Shown: positions 13,951-26,900, counted from the stretch's first letter. The stretch: 64,000 bases of DNA from Diprion similis (GCF_021155765.1 NC_060106.1:13914031-13978030); one strand, 5' to 3'. Notes: a model not told the origin generated them from the letters alone. Made by a program: numbers and translations.

Positions 13951-13986
13951 GGTAGGTATAGGTATAGGTATAGGTATAGGTATACC
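13951..13986. repeat. (GGTATA)n hexamer repeat with inverted tail
   Basis: At least four GGTATA units follow GGTA units, and the array runs directly into the inverse word TACCTATG, so it can fold back on itself. Similar TACCTA/CCTAWA sequence recurs at 16.93-17.03 kb. Confidence 0.75.
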
Positions 13987-15469
13987 TATGCATACCTGCC
14001 CCGCATGTGAAATTTATTCATTCCGAATTACAAGAGCCGAGCGTTTCTTCTTCGAGTTGATTATCTGCGGTTCAGCGGGTATATGGGTAAACTATTTTTA
14101 CCATTTTCGGAAAGGAATAACATTGTACCATGTACGTACATATATTATATGTATATGTATGTATATATGTATATCGATATTTCGCGTCTGCACAGTGTGA
14201 GAAAAAAAGTTCTTGAGTAAATAAAAGGACCAAAGATGAGAGGGAGTAAAAAAGATTAGGAAAGAGAAACAGAAAAAAAGAAAAAGAAAAAAAAAAAACA
14301 ACGAACACTTTACACGAACGCTGAAGCAGAGATGCGCGCTGCAGGTAACAGGTGGAGATGGTATGGGGAGATTGTGCGAGAACCGAAATGCAGGGTATTC
14401 GAAATAAAGAAGCAAGATGTTTGACAAGTTGGCGAATTTATTGGTATAGGCCGATGGTGGGTTTCCCCACAGTACATTGCGATATCCCCCATTATTGCCA
14501 AGACACGCTATACACAAGGATATTATTTTCTTTTCTTATACTCTCTGTCTTTCTTTCGTTTTTCTTCTGGTGTTGTTTCGTTATTGCCTGGCCCGTGAAA
14601 ATTAAACAACGTATCGGGTCGGTAATGCTGTGCCGTAGCATTCATAGTCGTATCGTTATTGTCGTAACGCGGTTACAAAATAATCATCGTTGTCATCGTA
14701 TCACTCAAATATAATATATAGTACTAGGTACAACTGGGTACGCCGACGTATATAAGGTATAATATATCAGGGCCTATAATCCGAGCTCTATGTAGTGACT
14801 AAAATCTATATAATTCAATAATATTTATAAGATAATATAATCAAGATATCATCATATTATTTATATAATAATAATATTAAAAACACAGTATAATATTATA
14901 TTAAGCTATTTACAAAGTGCACCTGCAGTCTCATATTGTTTTAGTGTTTTCTATTTACCTCTTCTTTCGTTCGTTTAATTTCATTTTAATTTTTTTTTTC
15001 TTTCTACTTCATCTCAGTTTTTTTTTTGCTGGAAATTTTTCGGAGGTTAGAGAAATTTCTGTACAATATTTATTACTGTTGTAAGTCGCAAAACCGTGAT
15101 AGTGGATAATAAAGATTTTTTTGTAAATCGTCAAATCAAAACAAGAATAATAAAAACCAAAAATATCATATACATATAAATGTTTAGAAGTTCACCTCGT
15201 TTGTTTCGCTGCGCATGTATATATATATGTATATATGTATATATAGGTACGAGTGTATATTATTACACGCTATTATATTAGCGGGTCAGTGTAAAACGCT
15301 TGTAAAAGCTGGCGTAAAAGCTAGTCTCGAATCGATCGAGACGCTGTAGCTGCTTCCTTTATAGGGTTTTATACATAATAAACTGTACACCAAAATACGC
15401 GACTGCACGTCGATACGGCGCATCCTGCCGATCCCCGTTTCTCGTACAAGTGTTACCGCGAACACCACG

Positions 15470-16195
15470 TACCGTGCAGGGGCATCCTCGTTATCCGCAG
15501 CACGGCGAAATCCAGGAGCTTCGACCCACCGGCTGTTCCCCAAGGATAGAAGAACATCCCCGCCATACGCCGCTGTAATCGAGAGCACCGGGTGCCCGAT
15601 TTGACGGACGGCTACCGCAGGTGTTTCCGCACAAGCCGCGTGCGCTCAGCCTCGAGGCGGTTTCCAGACTGATTTCGGGCTTGAGCCGAACGGTTGGTGG
15701 GTATATGGTAGCCGTTCTGCTCCACAGACGGTTTGGTTCCCGATGTCGCCCGAGGGCTGGGCGTGGCCGACGGAAGCCGCGCTTTGAAATACCCCGTCGT
15801 CTCTCGGAGCCGTGGCTGCGGAAGACGAACGAACCCATGCAGCCGCTCTGATCTCGGCGTGCCGCGTCCAGGAAGGCCCGATTCGAGGTGGCCTCTGGTC
15901 TTCCGCGCATCCGCGAGGACCCTCCTCGAGTCTGGACGTCGTCCCTCTCGTCCCTCTTCTCTCGATCCGCGATCCCGTTTCGCAGCGGGATACTCCGTCG
16001 GGAAGTACAACGTAGTGCCGGAATTGATGAGGAGGAATTTAGCGGGGGGAGGGCGGCTTTCGTGTACGTACGGATATGACAAGGGTGACGAGGACGGGGG
16101 AACGAGGGTGGAAATGGTGCGACGCGGAATGGTGACTGAGGTGTGGTGTTCGCGTCAGCAACGCGCTAAGGAGGGCGGTGGCTTCTAATACCTAG
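15470..16195. other. GC-rich island with overlapping open frames on both strands
   Basis: Both strands stay open for more than 130 codons here (for example minus 15612-16082 and plus 15733-16188). The translations are rich in Arg, Gly, Ser and Pro, show no domain I know, and overlap antisense to one another. The simplest reading is GC-rich, stop-poor, non-coding DNA such as a CpG-rich regulatory island or part of a long non-coding transcript. Confidence 0.45.
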
Positions 16196-19020
16196 AGTAG
16201 CCATTCGAATAGCCATTTGAGTAGCCGTTGGAGCCCTTGTGAGGGACGGAGTGAATGCTCCTGGAACAGAGACGGCAGAAATCGGACCATAAGGAGGGTT
16301 GGTTCTTCGATGTCGAATGGGAGGACCGTGCGAGGGTTAGTAAACCGAATCGGGGGCACATGCCGCGGGCTTAATTCGTTTTGGGGATGATGCAGGTGCA
16401 GGTGCAGGCGAAGGTGAAGAAGAAGGTGCGTGGTAGTGAGGTGCGGGTGATGCAGGCAAAGAGGCCGCAGGCGGGCGAGAGGGCTGCAAAGGATAGGACA
16501 ATATTGAAGACGGGTAGCGGGTTCCGGGGGTGGGAGGGTGGACGTTAAGAAGAGTAATGAGTACGAGAGAAGAGAAGTAACAAGATTCGATCGGGTATAG
16601 AAGAGGAGCCGGTCGAGTGGAGGTCAGAGCGAGGCCGGAAGGGAAAGTGGAAAGTGGAAGTGGAAATAGTGCGTTTTTTTGTCAAGGCAGGAGACTCAGA
16701 GCTCCCGCTCACCGCCACCCACATCTACAACAGAAGAGAACAAGACCACCTCCGTTACACTGCAAAGGCATACCGGCTATCGTACAACCTACCTCTATAC
16801 AAGATATTATTATATGATACAGCCGCAGCCGGGGCGCTATTTAGGATTGTAGGTAGGTATCGGTTATCCATTAGCATCACCACCATCGAAGATTTATTTT
16901 ATTGCCAATGCCCTGCCGCTATGCCTATATATGCCTATATATACCTATATTTATATTATAGCCATTATATCTATACCTAAACCTATACCTAAATACCTAT
17001 GTATACCTATGTGTAGGTACTGCTGTACCTACATTCTATGCCCGATGCAACACACACTGGTTATTCTCCTGATTTACGGGTTATACGTCGCTTCCAACTG
17101 CTGTACATTAGGCTGCATGCTCGCTATACGTGCTACCCATCTTCTATATCCTACACGAATCTACGTACGAGTATACGTATGATATACGTATGGGGAAAAA
17201 TATCGGGGAATCAGAACCAGTTTTACTGTGTAGGAACACACGCGGCTATAATAGCGATTCAACGCCAACTCTACTATACGCTTATATAGCTGACGATGCT
17301 GTTGCTCTTGCTCTTGCTGCTACTTCTGCAGTTCGCTTATCATTTGCATTCGTAAAACGATTAACGGTTCACTGTCTCCCACAGTGTTGTAACCTCTTCG
17401 TGTCTACGCATTAAGTCCGAGCTATTTGATAATGCAGTGTGATAACGTCACACCGACGTATACCTACTCATCATTTACTGCAATATTATTTTGGCAATGT
17501 AAAATCGTATAATTGATATTTACGCTTTATTCGCAGGTGAATCGCGACGCCGATTTGAATTTTACACAAAGCGAGCAGCAGCTGGAGTTGAAGATGACGT
17601 ATCGAGTCATTTGAAGAGAGAAAAAATATTCACGAAGTTATTTTTGTCCGGTACGACGACCTCTTTTGCTTACGTTCTTTCGATTTTCTAGTTTTTTCGC
17701 AAACAAATTTTACACACGACAGCGAATAAATTGTTTCAATCGTAATGAGCAATCTCTGTACAAGTAATCGTATGCAGCGTGGTTTAGGTTCGATAAACGA
17801 ACGATTAATTTTATGCATGTAATACAAAATAGGTGCGTATATATTGCCGCGGAAAGAGAAAGGTGTGAAATTGAATTTTGGTCGATAGGGTGACAGCTGT
17901 AATATTTTCATTCCGGCAACTGTATTCATTGATGCCGCGATAGAGACCTGCCCGTATAATGAACACTCTAATAAAATGTTAACGATATGCGGAATCGAAT
18001 TATAGAGAAACATCGTTTAAAAATATCTATCCCGAACAAATTGTTGCGCGCCTCATGTTTTATTCGATATATGTATGACACATCGTCCACAATATATATA
18101 CGATATTCACGTTGAGACATCTATATACATAGCAGATGATTCAACCAGTATACGTTTGATCTAATTTAGTATACGTAATCTATGGTAATAATTGATTATA
18201 TCGAAAGATATATTAAAGATACTGGGTTAAATTTCCATGCCAAAACATTCCAGAAGAATCGTTATTTTTTCCACTAAAAGGATGCATAATCATTGTGCAT
18301 TACAATATATGTATATCGTGCAGATGCAATTACGCGTTTTCGAGTGCGGGAGATGTATAATAATATTGTTAAAGGTTCATCGGTATATATACTTATATAC
18401 AATCAGTACACAATCCGAATATCAATAAGTATCACAGGCTCTTCCTTACTTTCGATGTGATGAAAATCGATAAATATTATTTGAAACTTTCAATCAAAAA
18501 GACGAAAAAGTAAAACTTGAAACTCGAATAACGTCAGTTTCCTTCGGCAATCCAAAAACCATCGAAGCATTTCGATCACTATCAAATCTGTCACTTTTCC
18601 ACTTGCCCGGCGGTAATTTCACAGATTCCGACACCCGCTCCTTACATAGATCCGGTATAATACGCGTAAAAACTAGTCAATTTTCTATTGTCAATATCGA
18701 TTATTTGACGCTTTGTCGTATGAGAAAAGAATTTTCGTGAAGACAAGGATGAGATCATTGACGTACGAATTATGCAAAATCTGCTCGAAATTGATCGGAG
18801 GTACCGAAAACACGTATAACCGTACAATACAATGTAACCCGAGAAAAGTGACAGAGAGAAAAAATGAAAAATAAAATGAAAGCAAGAGCTGGCAAAAGAG
18901 AAAAATGAAAATAAATAATAAAAAAAAATCAAAAAATCTCAAATATTCGCGAACGGTGCAACAGTTACACGCTGTAATATAACTGATCGATATAACGCGT
19001 AATTATAGATATAATAAATA

Positions 19021-19026
19021 ATTTAC
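19021..19026 (-). other. Splice donor of the drumstick-like exon
   Basis: On the minus strand the exon ends in CAG followed by GTAAAT. Read-through would give a stop immediately after Arg77, in the middle of finger 2, so splicing is expected. Confidence 0.75.
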
Positions 19027-19256
19027 CTGTGCTGCTTGAGGTTGTCCTGCCGTTTGAAGGACTTGCCGCATACCTCGCAGGTGAAGGTAACGTCGTCCTT
19101 GTGACTGCGTTCGTGTATCATTAGGTTGTAGGGTTTGGTGAAGCGACGCTGGCAGTACTTGCACACGAACTCGACGCTGCACTTGGCGCGCATCTTCTGT
19201 CGCCGCGCGAATTCCCTGCCGTGCCCCTCCGTTTCCATGGGCATTATCGCGAACAT
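19027..19256 (-). CDS. drm: drumstick-like (odd-skipped family) zinc-finger protein, exon with start codon; gene incomplete
   Basis: The exon encodes 76 codons plus two bases, from ATG at 19256. The N-terminus MFAIM closely matches that of Drosophila Drumstick (MFAVM). Finger 1 is a complete C2H2 unit (Cys32, Cys35, His48, His52) with the family core YCQRRFTKPYNLMIHER. Finger 2 begins with Cys60, Cys63 and His76 (CEVCGKSFKRQDNLKQH). The exon ends at a good donor, CAG|GTAAAT, with an Arg codon split AG|N. As I recall, odd-family genes also have an intron at this point. In flies Drumstick is about 81 residues, so only a short Cys-containing tail should follow; that exon was not located. Known role of the family: nuclear regulators of gut, leg-joint and renal-tubule patterning; Drumstick binds the co-repressor Lines. 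No splice acceptor with a pyrimidine tract precedes the ATG, so 5' UTR is probably contiguous upstream. Confidence 0.85.
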
Positions 19257-19739
19257 CCTTATAAATTCCCACCGCCGGGCTGGTTCGTGGCTACCACTCT
19301 ATCTATCTCTATCGCCAAACGAGTATCGCCTCCCCACCTCGAGATGACCTCAAAGTGTGCGCGCGTAGGTGCGTGCCGGTTTACGCCTGTGTGCGAAGGA
19401 GGACTGCCCCGCTCTCGGTCTTCCCTCTTTGGACCCGGCGTCGTCCTTGTCTCCTCCTGTCGCCCCTGCACCGAGTGAGATCACTGCGCCTCGCCTCGGT
19501 GACGACGTCGTGGCCGGACGAAGCTTCTTCCTCGGCCTTCTTCTCTCTCCTTCGCTTCTTATACTTCTTATACTTCTCCTTCGTCCTCTTTTACCTGCGA
19601 ACAAGCGAATAGCTACGTCTGGTCACGTGACGCTCCTGGTACACATTCAACGACATCGTCTTCCCCCCACACCCCCCACCGTCCATCGATATGATAGATC
19701 TATCAAATCGCGACTCTCCCGGTATCGTTCTCCCCCACT

Positions 19740-19760
19740 CCCCCCCCCCCCCCCCCCCCC
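19740..19760. repeat. Poly-C run of 21 bases
   Basis: An uninterrupted run of 21 C on the plus strand (poly-G on the strand of the drumstick-like gene). It could form a G-quadruplex in single-stranded DNA or in a minus-strand transcript. Homopolymer length is also prone to assembly error. Confidence 0.8.
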
Positions 19761-20035
19761 TCCCTTTCCTCTGTCCCGCTGAACGCCGGCACGCATGCCG
19801 TGGTTTCTTTTCACTGAGAAACGCGGAGCACAGTCTACTCATGTCGAAAAAGGTGCGAGCGGTCTGGGCGTAGCCCTCGAGCTGGTTAAAGACGGCTTCA
19901 AAGGTGGCTGAAGGCGGTGAGCTCTAATTGGGCTACCGCGTTACGCGCCGCGCCGCGCCGTTCGGCTTTTTTCTTCCTCCTCCTCCTGCTCCTACTCCTT
20001 CTCCTCTTTCACCCCCTCCTCGATCGCTCATTCTT

Positions 20036-20057
20036 TCTCTCTCTCTCTCTCTCTCTC
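20036..20057. repeat. (TC)n microsatellite
   Basis: Uninterrupted CT dinucleotide array. Read as GA on the minus strand it is a potential GAGA-factor type element upstream of the drumstick-like gene. Confidence 0.85.
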
Positions 20058-20381
20058 CTCTCGCGGCCCCCTCCACTCGCCCCCGTCGAAAGAGGACCTC
20101 GTCCACCCTCTTCGCGCGTCTCGCCGTCCCTTCCCCCACTTTTGCTCGCGTATCGTCTCCCACCCGCACTCTGGGCGAGCTGTTCTCATTATACACGAAG
20201 ATCGTAAGCCGTGTGTGAACACAATGACACTGTCAGCGGGAGAAGATTGTAGCGCGAGCAATGATGAATTTGCACTCGGCGAAAGAACCCAAATTTCAAA
20301 GTCACTCGCAGCGTTTTAAAATTCCGCAAATTTCAGAGAATCGAGATATTAGCCCTTTTCTTGCGCGACAATTCTTTCCCC

Positions 20382-20405
20382 GATGGATCGATGGATCGAT
20401 GGATC
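20382..20405. repeat. (GATGGATC)3 tandem repeat
   Basis: Three perfect copies of an 8-bp unit. Confidence 0.85.
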
Positions 20406-20800
20406 ACGCGGGAAAAACCAAGCGCAGATCGTCGTTTGACTCGAGATCGATACTCCATCGACTAGCCGCGGAACCGTCAACGCCAAGTCGGCACTGATTC
20501 ATTCCTCTCGTGATGAGGAGTAGAGGTGAAGTTAAAACGCGGCGTCGAGTGTATATACGAGCGGCGGTGGCGGTGCCGTCGAAACGCGGAGAGCGAGGAG
20601 AACGGAAGAGGAGAGCCAACCAAAGCTCTCCGTTTGGCTACCGTGCGCCGCCCTTCGCCCAGGACTTTGGCGGCTGGCTACCGGTTTTTAACCAGTAGCT
20701 CTTTAGACCCCGGGACCACACCCTCCGCAGGGAACCACGTGCGATCATCGCAACGCCACGAGACCAGTAGCCGGTGCCTGGGTGGAGGAAGCCCTTCCAT

Positions 20801-23033
20801 TTGATATCGAAAGAAAAATGGAGGCGGCGCGGGGCGATTTTCTCGAAGATTTTAAGATCGCGGTGAAACATCGATGTCGAACGCGTGGTTGGATTTTTCC
20901 TCGCTTTTCTACGGGCTCATCTATCGCCGAAGAGAAGCTTTTATTTTCTTTCATAGCACATCGATATCGATATACGAGTCAAATTTTGAATGAACCTGAC
21001 GACGCGGTCTTCGCACGATTTCACAACATGTATACATATATCTTCGAGACAAGGTACATGAGCTGTGTAAACATCGTGTTTTCCCACACTGACAAAGGCC
21101 AACAGCACGTGATTCACTACTCGACAACTTCTACGTGTAGGATTATAGTTATAATACTCGTTTACGGACATCGAGACACCGGTCATTTCATACGATCCCT
21201 ACGGACGGTAGATATATAAATATTGCCGATGTCAATGGGTATTCGATTACATACGCTGGTGTTTATCCGCCGTAATAATTGTCATGACCCGAGAGGTCGT
21301 CGTGGATCGAGAGATGGAAACGCGGTAAGATGTCGCACAATGTACCACATACTCGCTTGCGTACATTCGAGTAAGGCCATCGAATTTGAAATACGTTCGA
21401 TATTTTAAAAAGCGGGTGAATAAACGAACACCCGCCACATGCGTGCAGAAAATCTGTTTCTTTAGACTTTCGAACTACTTACAAGGCATTTGTATACGGT
21501 TACGAGAATGTGCTCGAATTATAGATGATGAAAAAGCAAAAGTCGAATGTATACAAAGCAGTTGTCGCGATGACCACGGCAGTGGTGAAGGTGGTGTTCA
21601 GTTTCTATGAATGAAATCGTACTGTTTACATTCGTCTGCTCGTAGAACGGTTACTATACTTCATTGCGGCAGGATATAATATAATATTAAGTCGAGTTGA
21701 GGCGCGCGCGTATAATGACAACTTGATGAATGAAACGTGCAAAAATAATTGAGTATATAAACGAAATATCCATAACTTACCGTCAACGGAAAGGATATCA
21801 CGTTGATCTTGATCTCTGCGGCGTTATATTCTGGATACGAACAAAGTTCCTTCGTATCTGGTTATATAAGCGGTGTAGCGAAAGAACCGCAGTCCGACGT
21901 TGCGTAGACCGGTGTTGGAAAAAAAATCAGGATGATACAGGTACAACCTCTGAGTGTAACCTCTGGATCACTGTTCTCCGGATGCAGGCAATCACGTGGA
22001 TCACATACGAGAAGACGGTCGTCGGTATATATATCGAGAGACTCGAAGAGCGGGCCTCGCGCGCGATCTTTTGCAGAAACTGGTAGGTGTGTACGTAGGT
22101 GCAGGCGAAACGAATACGGCGGTAGAGTATCCCCGGTAGAATCGGCGTCGTATCGTGCGACAAGGGTGTGCGTAGAACGATCGATACGGTTTCGGATAAA
22201 CGAAGCTTGCGGCTAAGCCGTGCAGAAAGACAGGTCTGAACCGTTTGGGTGCGCGGCGCGGACTGAACTGAACTGATGCTGCGTGGTCTGCCAACCGATA
22301 GTCCACCCGAGGTGGTACCTACTCCTGGTAGCTGGTAGCCCCAATAGTAGACCCGTAAGACGGTAGGTCTCGGTGGTGTAGTAAGGCAAGGGTCTCTCTC
22401 GGTGCTGGCTCTTCTTCTGGTTGGAGGACCCGTACCTCCCTACTGAACTAACCCGGTCTCCGTTCGTATTAGAGGATCGCGTATAAGCCGGGCTGCGGAA
22501 GCGGCGTGGTATGTGGTATAAGTGCGATGCTGCGGGAGGAACCGACGGCTGCAGCAGTGGCGCGCGGTGAGGTAGTAGTGGAAGTGGGTAGTAAAGACGT
22601 GGTAGCACTTTTTATCCCTGCAGGTCCGTTCGGAAGGACGGGAGAATAGCCCCGTCTCCCTTTCGCCGGTCGCCGAATAGCGGCTCGGTTGCTCACAAAT
22701 CCTTCGGGTTCCCGGCTCCTTGCTGCTGCCGCTAGGGCCACGTCGCTTCCCCTAGGACCCCGTCAACCCTCTCGCCCATCCCTTCCCGGAGGCCGGAGCT
22801 AGGCCCGCCCCTGACTCCTCTCTCCCTCTCACCCTCCCTCCCTCTCTTTCTCTCTCTCGTCGCAGCATCCCCCGCGTGCCGCGAGGAGGTCAGGTTGGGA
22901 CGCCGGCCGTCTGCCCCCCGCGGACCCGCCGCCCCTGCGGGGAGTCAAAGCGGCTGCATCCTGCACGGCTGCGGAGGTAGCACTCGACGGACCCGCGCCC
23001 CCGGGTCCCTGGGAGCCGCGATCGTCGCCGGCG

Positions 23034-23065
<32 letters not shown>

Positions 23066-26000
23066 TTTCTCTCGGGCATCGTGAAGAACGAGCGAGAGGA
23101 TACGGCAAGAGCGAGAGCGAGAGGGGGCGAGATTGCGGGGGCCGCCGGACCGCCGCAAGGGTTCCCAGGGCACGTGGGAAATGCACAGTAGTCGCTGTCA
23201 ACCCCCCACCCGGTGAGCGACGCCGGTCCATTCCGCCCCCACTACAGCATCCGCGAGCCATCGCCAGGAGTCGGGCCCCGCCTCCCCGGGATCCGGCCGT
23301 ATCACCGCATTGGGCCGCTCGCCGCCTCCCCCGCCGCCTCCGAACCTCCACGCGGACCCTACGAATCGAGCGGGAGTCCGTCTCCGAACGACAACCGCGA
23401 CATCCTCCTTCGCCACCGACGCTGCCGGACGAACGCGCGATGCAACTGCTCTTGATCTTGCTCGCCTTCTAGGTATAATACTGTCTATACCTAATAACTA
23501 ATATCACGAGCCTAGTCGCCTGCGGTTCTTATGCATTTTTCCAAAGACGTCCTGCTCATTCTTAAACGAAGAGCTTGTCTGCGGACCAAAATTAAGAGAG
23601 GGCGACGAACATTGAGCTGGCCGAGAGGATTCTCGTTCCGCCATTGCTCCGCCGGGCGACTTGCCGCCCCCGCGACCCCCGCGGCCACCGACCTGACCAC
23701 GATATCTCGCGTAATGAACCGTCCGTGGATATGATGTACCTTCTATGCACGTTGCACTTTGTACGGCTGGTGGGCATCACTCCGTACGCCCAGCGAGATG
23801 CAACGGATAGGCTTGAATAAGCTTCGCCGAATCGGAGAGTTGCGAGTGAGACGTACAGGGTGTTCGTTTGCATCCTGTAATAACAGAATCGGCACTTGGG
23901 TCTAAGTGATCATCCGCTTCTCCCAGCGTATCACGCTCGACGGACACCTACTGCACTGATTGTGACAGGAGGGGGGAATATCAATGACCATCATTTTATG
24001 TACGGACAAGAAACGTCGCATTCCTGCTCTCCGTTAAAAATCTTATATCATGTATATTATTGTTGCGGGCATTGAAGTCTCCGGCAAGCGAATCTACTCG
24101 CCTCGAGTGCAGCCGACAGCTCATGCAGTCACGTGTAGTCTCGATCGTTTTACACCGTGTCCTGAAAATGTGACTTCGGTACACTTCGGGGTTGCAACAT
24201 TGGAGATCAATAAACCGCAATCTCTTTCGCCATTCGTTTTAATACGCTCAAAATCCCATCATCCTTGAAATATTTCAATACACGCATGCATTCTTGTTTC
24301 GAATGTTCTGATTCTAGTCATTCGTGATTTTAGTCAACCGGTTATCACATATATAGATATACTTAATCCTAAATTCAGGCAGAGTCAATATTGGGTGCGA
24401 TTTGAGAGGCGTATAGGCTGAAAATCGGTATTCTTGTAATCTACGAAAATAAACTTAGATACTACAGCTTCTTCGTAACTATATAACGAATCCCAACTCT
24501 ACCGTAGGTGTTACTGTTGTTTTAGTCTTGAAAACTTCACCTGTCTCTTCATGCCAAAGTTAATTACGCAGTGTATACCTACTTAAATATACATAAAACT
24601 CGTTCACAAATAATTAACGCGGTACACTTTCTTCAGAACAAAATCGAACGTGCGCAAGTATTCCATTTTTTTTCTTTAATTATAGTAGATCATCCGAATG
24701 AAAAATTTTCCGAATCGTTTAGTTTCCTGCGAGGTACGTATAAACTCGGAGGGTAAAGCGAAGATAGAGTTATACATATATCAAATACATATATGTATGT
24801 ATACTTCATTCCTATGTGCATAAAAATTACCTCCTCGAAAGATCTAGGCGAGCTTTTGTTGCTCCGGACCGCGAACGTCCTGCGTACACGACAGCTTATA
24901 TATACACTTGTCGGCGAAATACAGAGAAGATAAAAGGTGCTCAGTTTATGTGGTATCTCCGAGGTGTGATGTTAAAAATAAAAGAATTAGAAGTATGTAT
25001 ATACGAGAAATAAAACACTGACAAGTTAATATATGACGTGCCGTAGCTGGAGTAGAATGAACATTTCTTTTTTTTTTTCATTCCACTTTATTTTCTCTTT
25101 CGTTTTGTTTTCCTTCTTTTTTCCCTCGACGTCTTAAGGGATGTCAAGGCGATTCCTATTCAGCGTTACATAATGGATAAAGTCACGCATGTATAGTTGA
25201 GCTGTCGTTGAATGCAAGTTATTCAAACATCTATACCCATATACGCATACTCGTGAACTTATGCTTGTAATATTCCGAGCCCATTTAACCGTGCGCATAA
25301 GCGTTACTAACTCAAGACATTTCTTCTTAAGCTGCGATGACATCTGATACAGTTGATCCACTTTATACATCTTCGCATAATGCCTCACACATGTCGTCAC
25401 CTTCATAGGCATCGAGACGCATCCATGCACGCATAACCCAGCTATTGATATTCAACGAACGGCGGGAGCTGAAGTTGAAAACAAACTGGATATAAGTATT
25501 AGGTCTCTGCGTGTGGATGAGTATATAGTAGCGCGATCAGAACTCAACCAATACACCAGCTGCCGCTGATAAATAACAAACAGGTTAATTGCGATGAAGC
25601 TTGACCATTTTGGAAGATAAGCTGTTATCACGAAGCACCGAAGAGTCCGATTCCCCGTTACACCGCCTTGGTAATTATCGATGAAAGTGCCTAATTTGGC
25701 ATTTATGCATATAACGTAAATGTGATGGTGAATAAAATCGTGACAAAGGTCAAAGATCACACATTTCTCCAGACACTGACGAGGAAAAGTGGTGACAACG
25801 ACAACCGGCACATTTTATCATACATCGATACTGGATTCTGGTTGAGATGAAGACAATATTTCTGCTCATACAGACAGAGGTTCGGAGCGCTGTCAGTCTT
25901 TTGAAAGAATTGATGAACGTACTCGAGGAGGAAGCACAAGCTCTTTCAAGAGAACCACATCGCAGGCAAACTATCAGAGCTGTATGCATACAAGATACAG

Positions 26001-26900
26001 TGATGAAAGAATACCGCAGAGGTGGCGTGGTATCGTTGGAATAGAAAATTACGTCTGGAATTCGAAGGATCGAGAGACACATTCCAGGATCGTCGGTTGT
26101 ATAGAGATCTCTCTGCAGCCGTACGCGCGGATTCGGAGATCTGATCAGAGGTGCCGCCATGTTTGCCGGGCGGCGATAACACAGGAAACGGAAACTAGCG
26201 GAAACAAAGCCTCGACAAACAGGCTATGGTACCTCCGAGGAATATTACAAGGGTAAACAGACTGTAGCTATCGCTGCGAGGCGTTCGCCTCGCGTCAAAT
26301 ATTGTCACATCCACCCGGGCAACAGTCTCGTGGAGTACGAACGGGCGAACGCTGCGAGCTAAGAGCCCTGACACAGGGACCGCACCCAGATAACGAACCC
26401 GATCGAGGGGGTGGCGAATTACCAGGTAGGACCGCCGGACGACAGCGCAGATTTCGAGATAACGCGACATGCCCGACGAGGGAAAACAATACAAATAGGC
26501 TCCGGGGCCCACGGCACTATGTATATCCGGCGAGCCCCATCAGGCCCCTTCATCTATAAGTCCCCGTTGCCCGCAGGCATCACTTCGAAACCACCAAAAT
26601 AGCTTTCCCTCGTTAAAGTCATTTCATCTTCTTTTCGCTCCAATGCCACGCCCAAAAACCTTGCACTGACAAAGTGGTCACGATCCTCGACTTCTATACG
26701 CGTATAACATCATACCTATACCTACCTATATATAATACCTATTATGCGAAGGTATGTTGACAAGAATTAATTTGCCGGTAACACATAGGTTGTGCAACAA
26801 TCAGAGAAACCATACGATTTCCCCCCTAAGAATAAAGTATCGTATCTACTGGTAAAACGTAATGGCTGCTATTCGTTACTTTTTTACTTGTGGAAACCTG
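20801..26900. other. Gene-free region with a GC-rich island
   Basis: AT-rich DNA flanks a GC- and CpG-rich island at about 22.2-23.7 kb that contains a TC array at 23034-23059. Open frames in the island occur simultaneously on both strands and read as low-complexity Arg/Pro/Ser/Gly sequence. No exon chain or known protein was recognised. Enhancer or promoter function for the drumstick-like gene, or for a gene outside the window, is possible but unproven. Confidence 0.4.
23034..23059. repeat. (TC)n microsatellite
   Basis: Uninterrupted CT dinucleotide array inside a CpG-rich island. Confidence 0.85.

Larger units (their letters stand above)
13901..19026. other. Non-coding DNA 3' of the drumstick-like exon
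   Basis: Contains low-complexity TAGGTA/TACCTA-type sequence (13.93-14.0 and 16.83-17.05 kb), A-rich and T-rich tracts (14.2-14.3 and 14.99-15.03 kb) and a GC-rich island at about 15.4-16.7 kb. On the minus strand this is downstream of the drumstick-like exon, so a following exon or the 3' UTR could lie here. I searched for sequence encoding the short Cys-rich tail of drumstick, or the third-finger start of other odd-family proteins, and did not find it. Confidence 0.4.
19257..20800. other. GC-rich region upstream of the drumstick-like start codon (probable 5' UTR/promoter side)
   Basis: On the minus strand this lies directly 5' of the drumstick-like ATG. It is pyrimidine-rich on the plus strand, with CTT/TCC runs, a 21-base C run at 19740-19760, a CT array at 20036-20057 and GATGGATC repeats at 20382-20405. 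Many open frames overlap on both strands without any recognisable protein. A promoter and 5' UTR are likely here, but no TATA box or initiator could be assigned with confidence. Confidence 0.4.

Noticed and set aside
15286-16190. Long open frames on both strands in the 15-16 kb GC-rich block as protein genes
   Set aside because: They overlap antisense, are low in complexity and show no domain or splice structure; GC-rich DNA lacks stops by chance.
19003-19272. 89-codon frame overlapping the drumstick-like exon
   Set aside because: Out-of-frame shadow of the zinc-finger exon; the finger residues are only read in the other frame.
22213-23416. Overlapping open frames of 80-130 codons
   Set aside because: They occur in several frames on both strands of a CpG-rich island, with Arg/Pro/Ser/Gly-rich translations and no recognisable motif.
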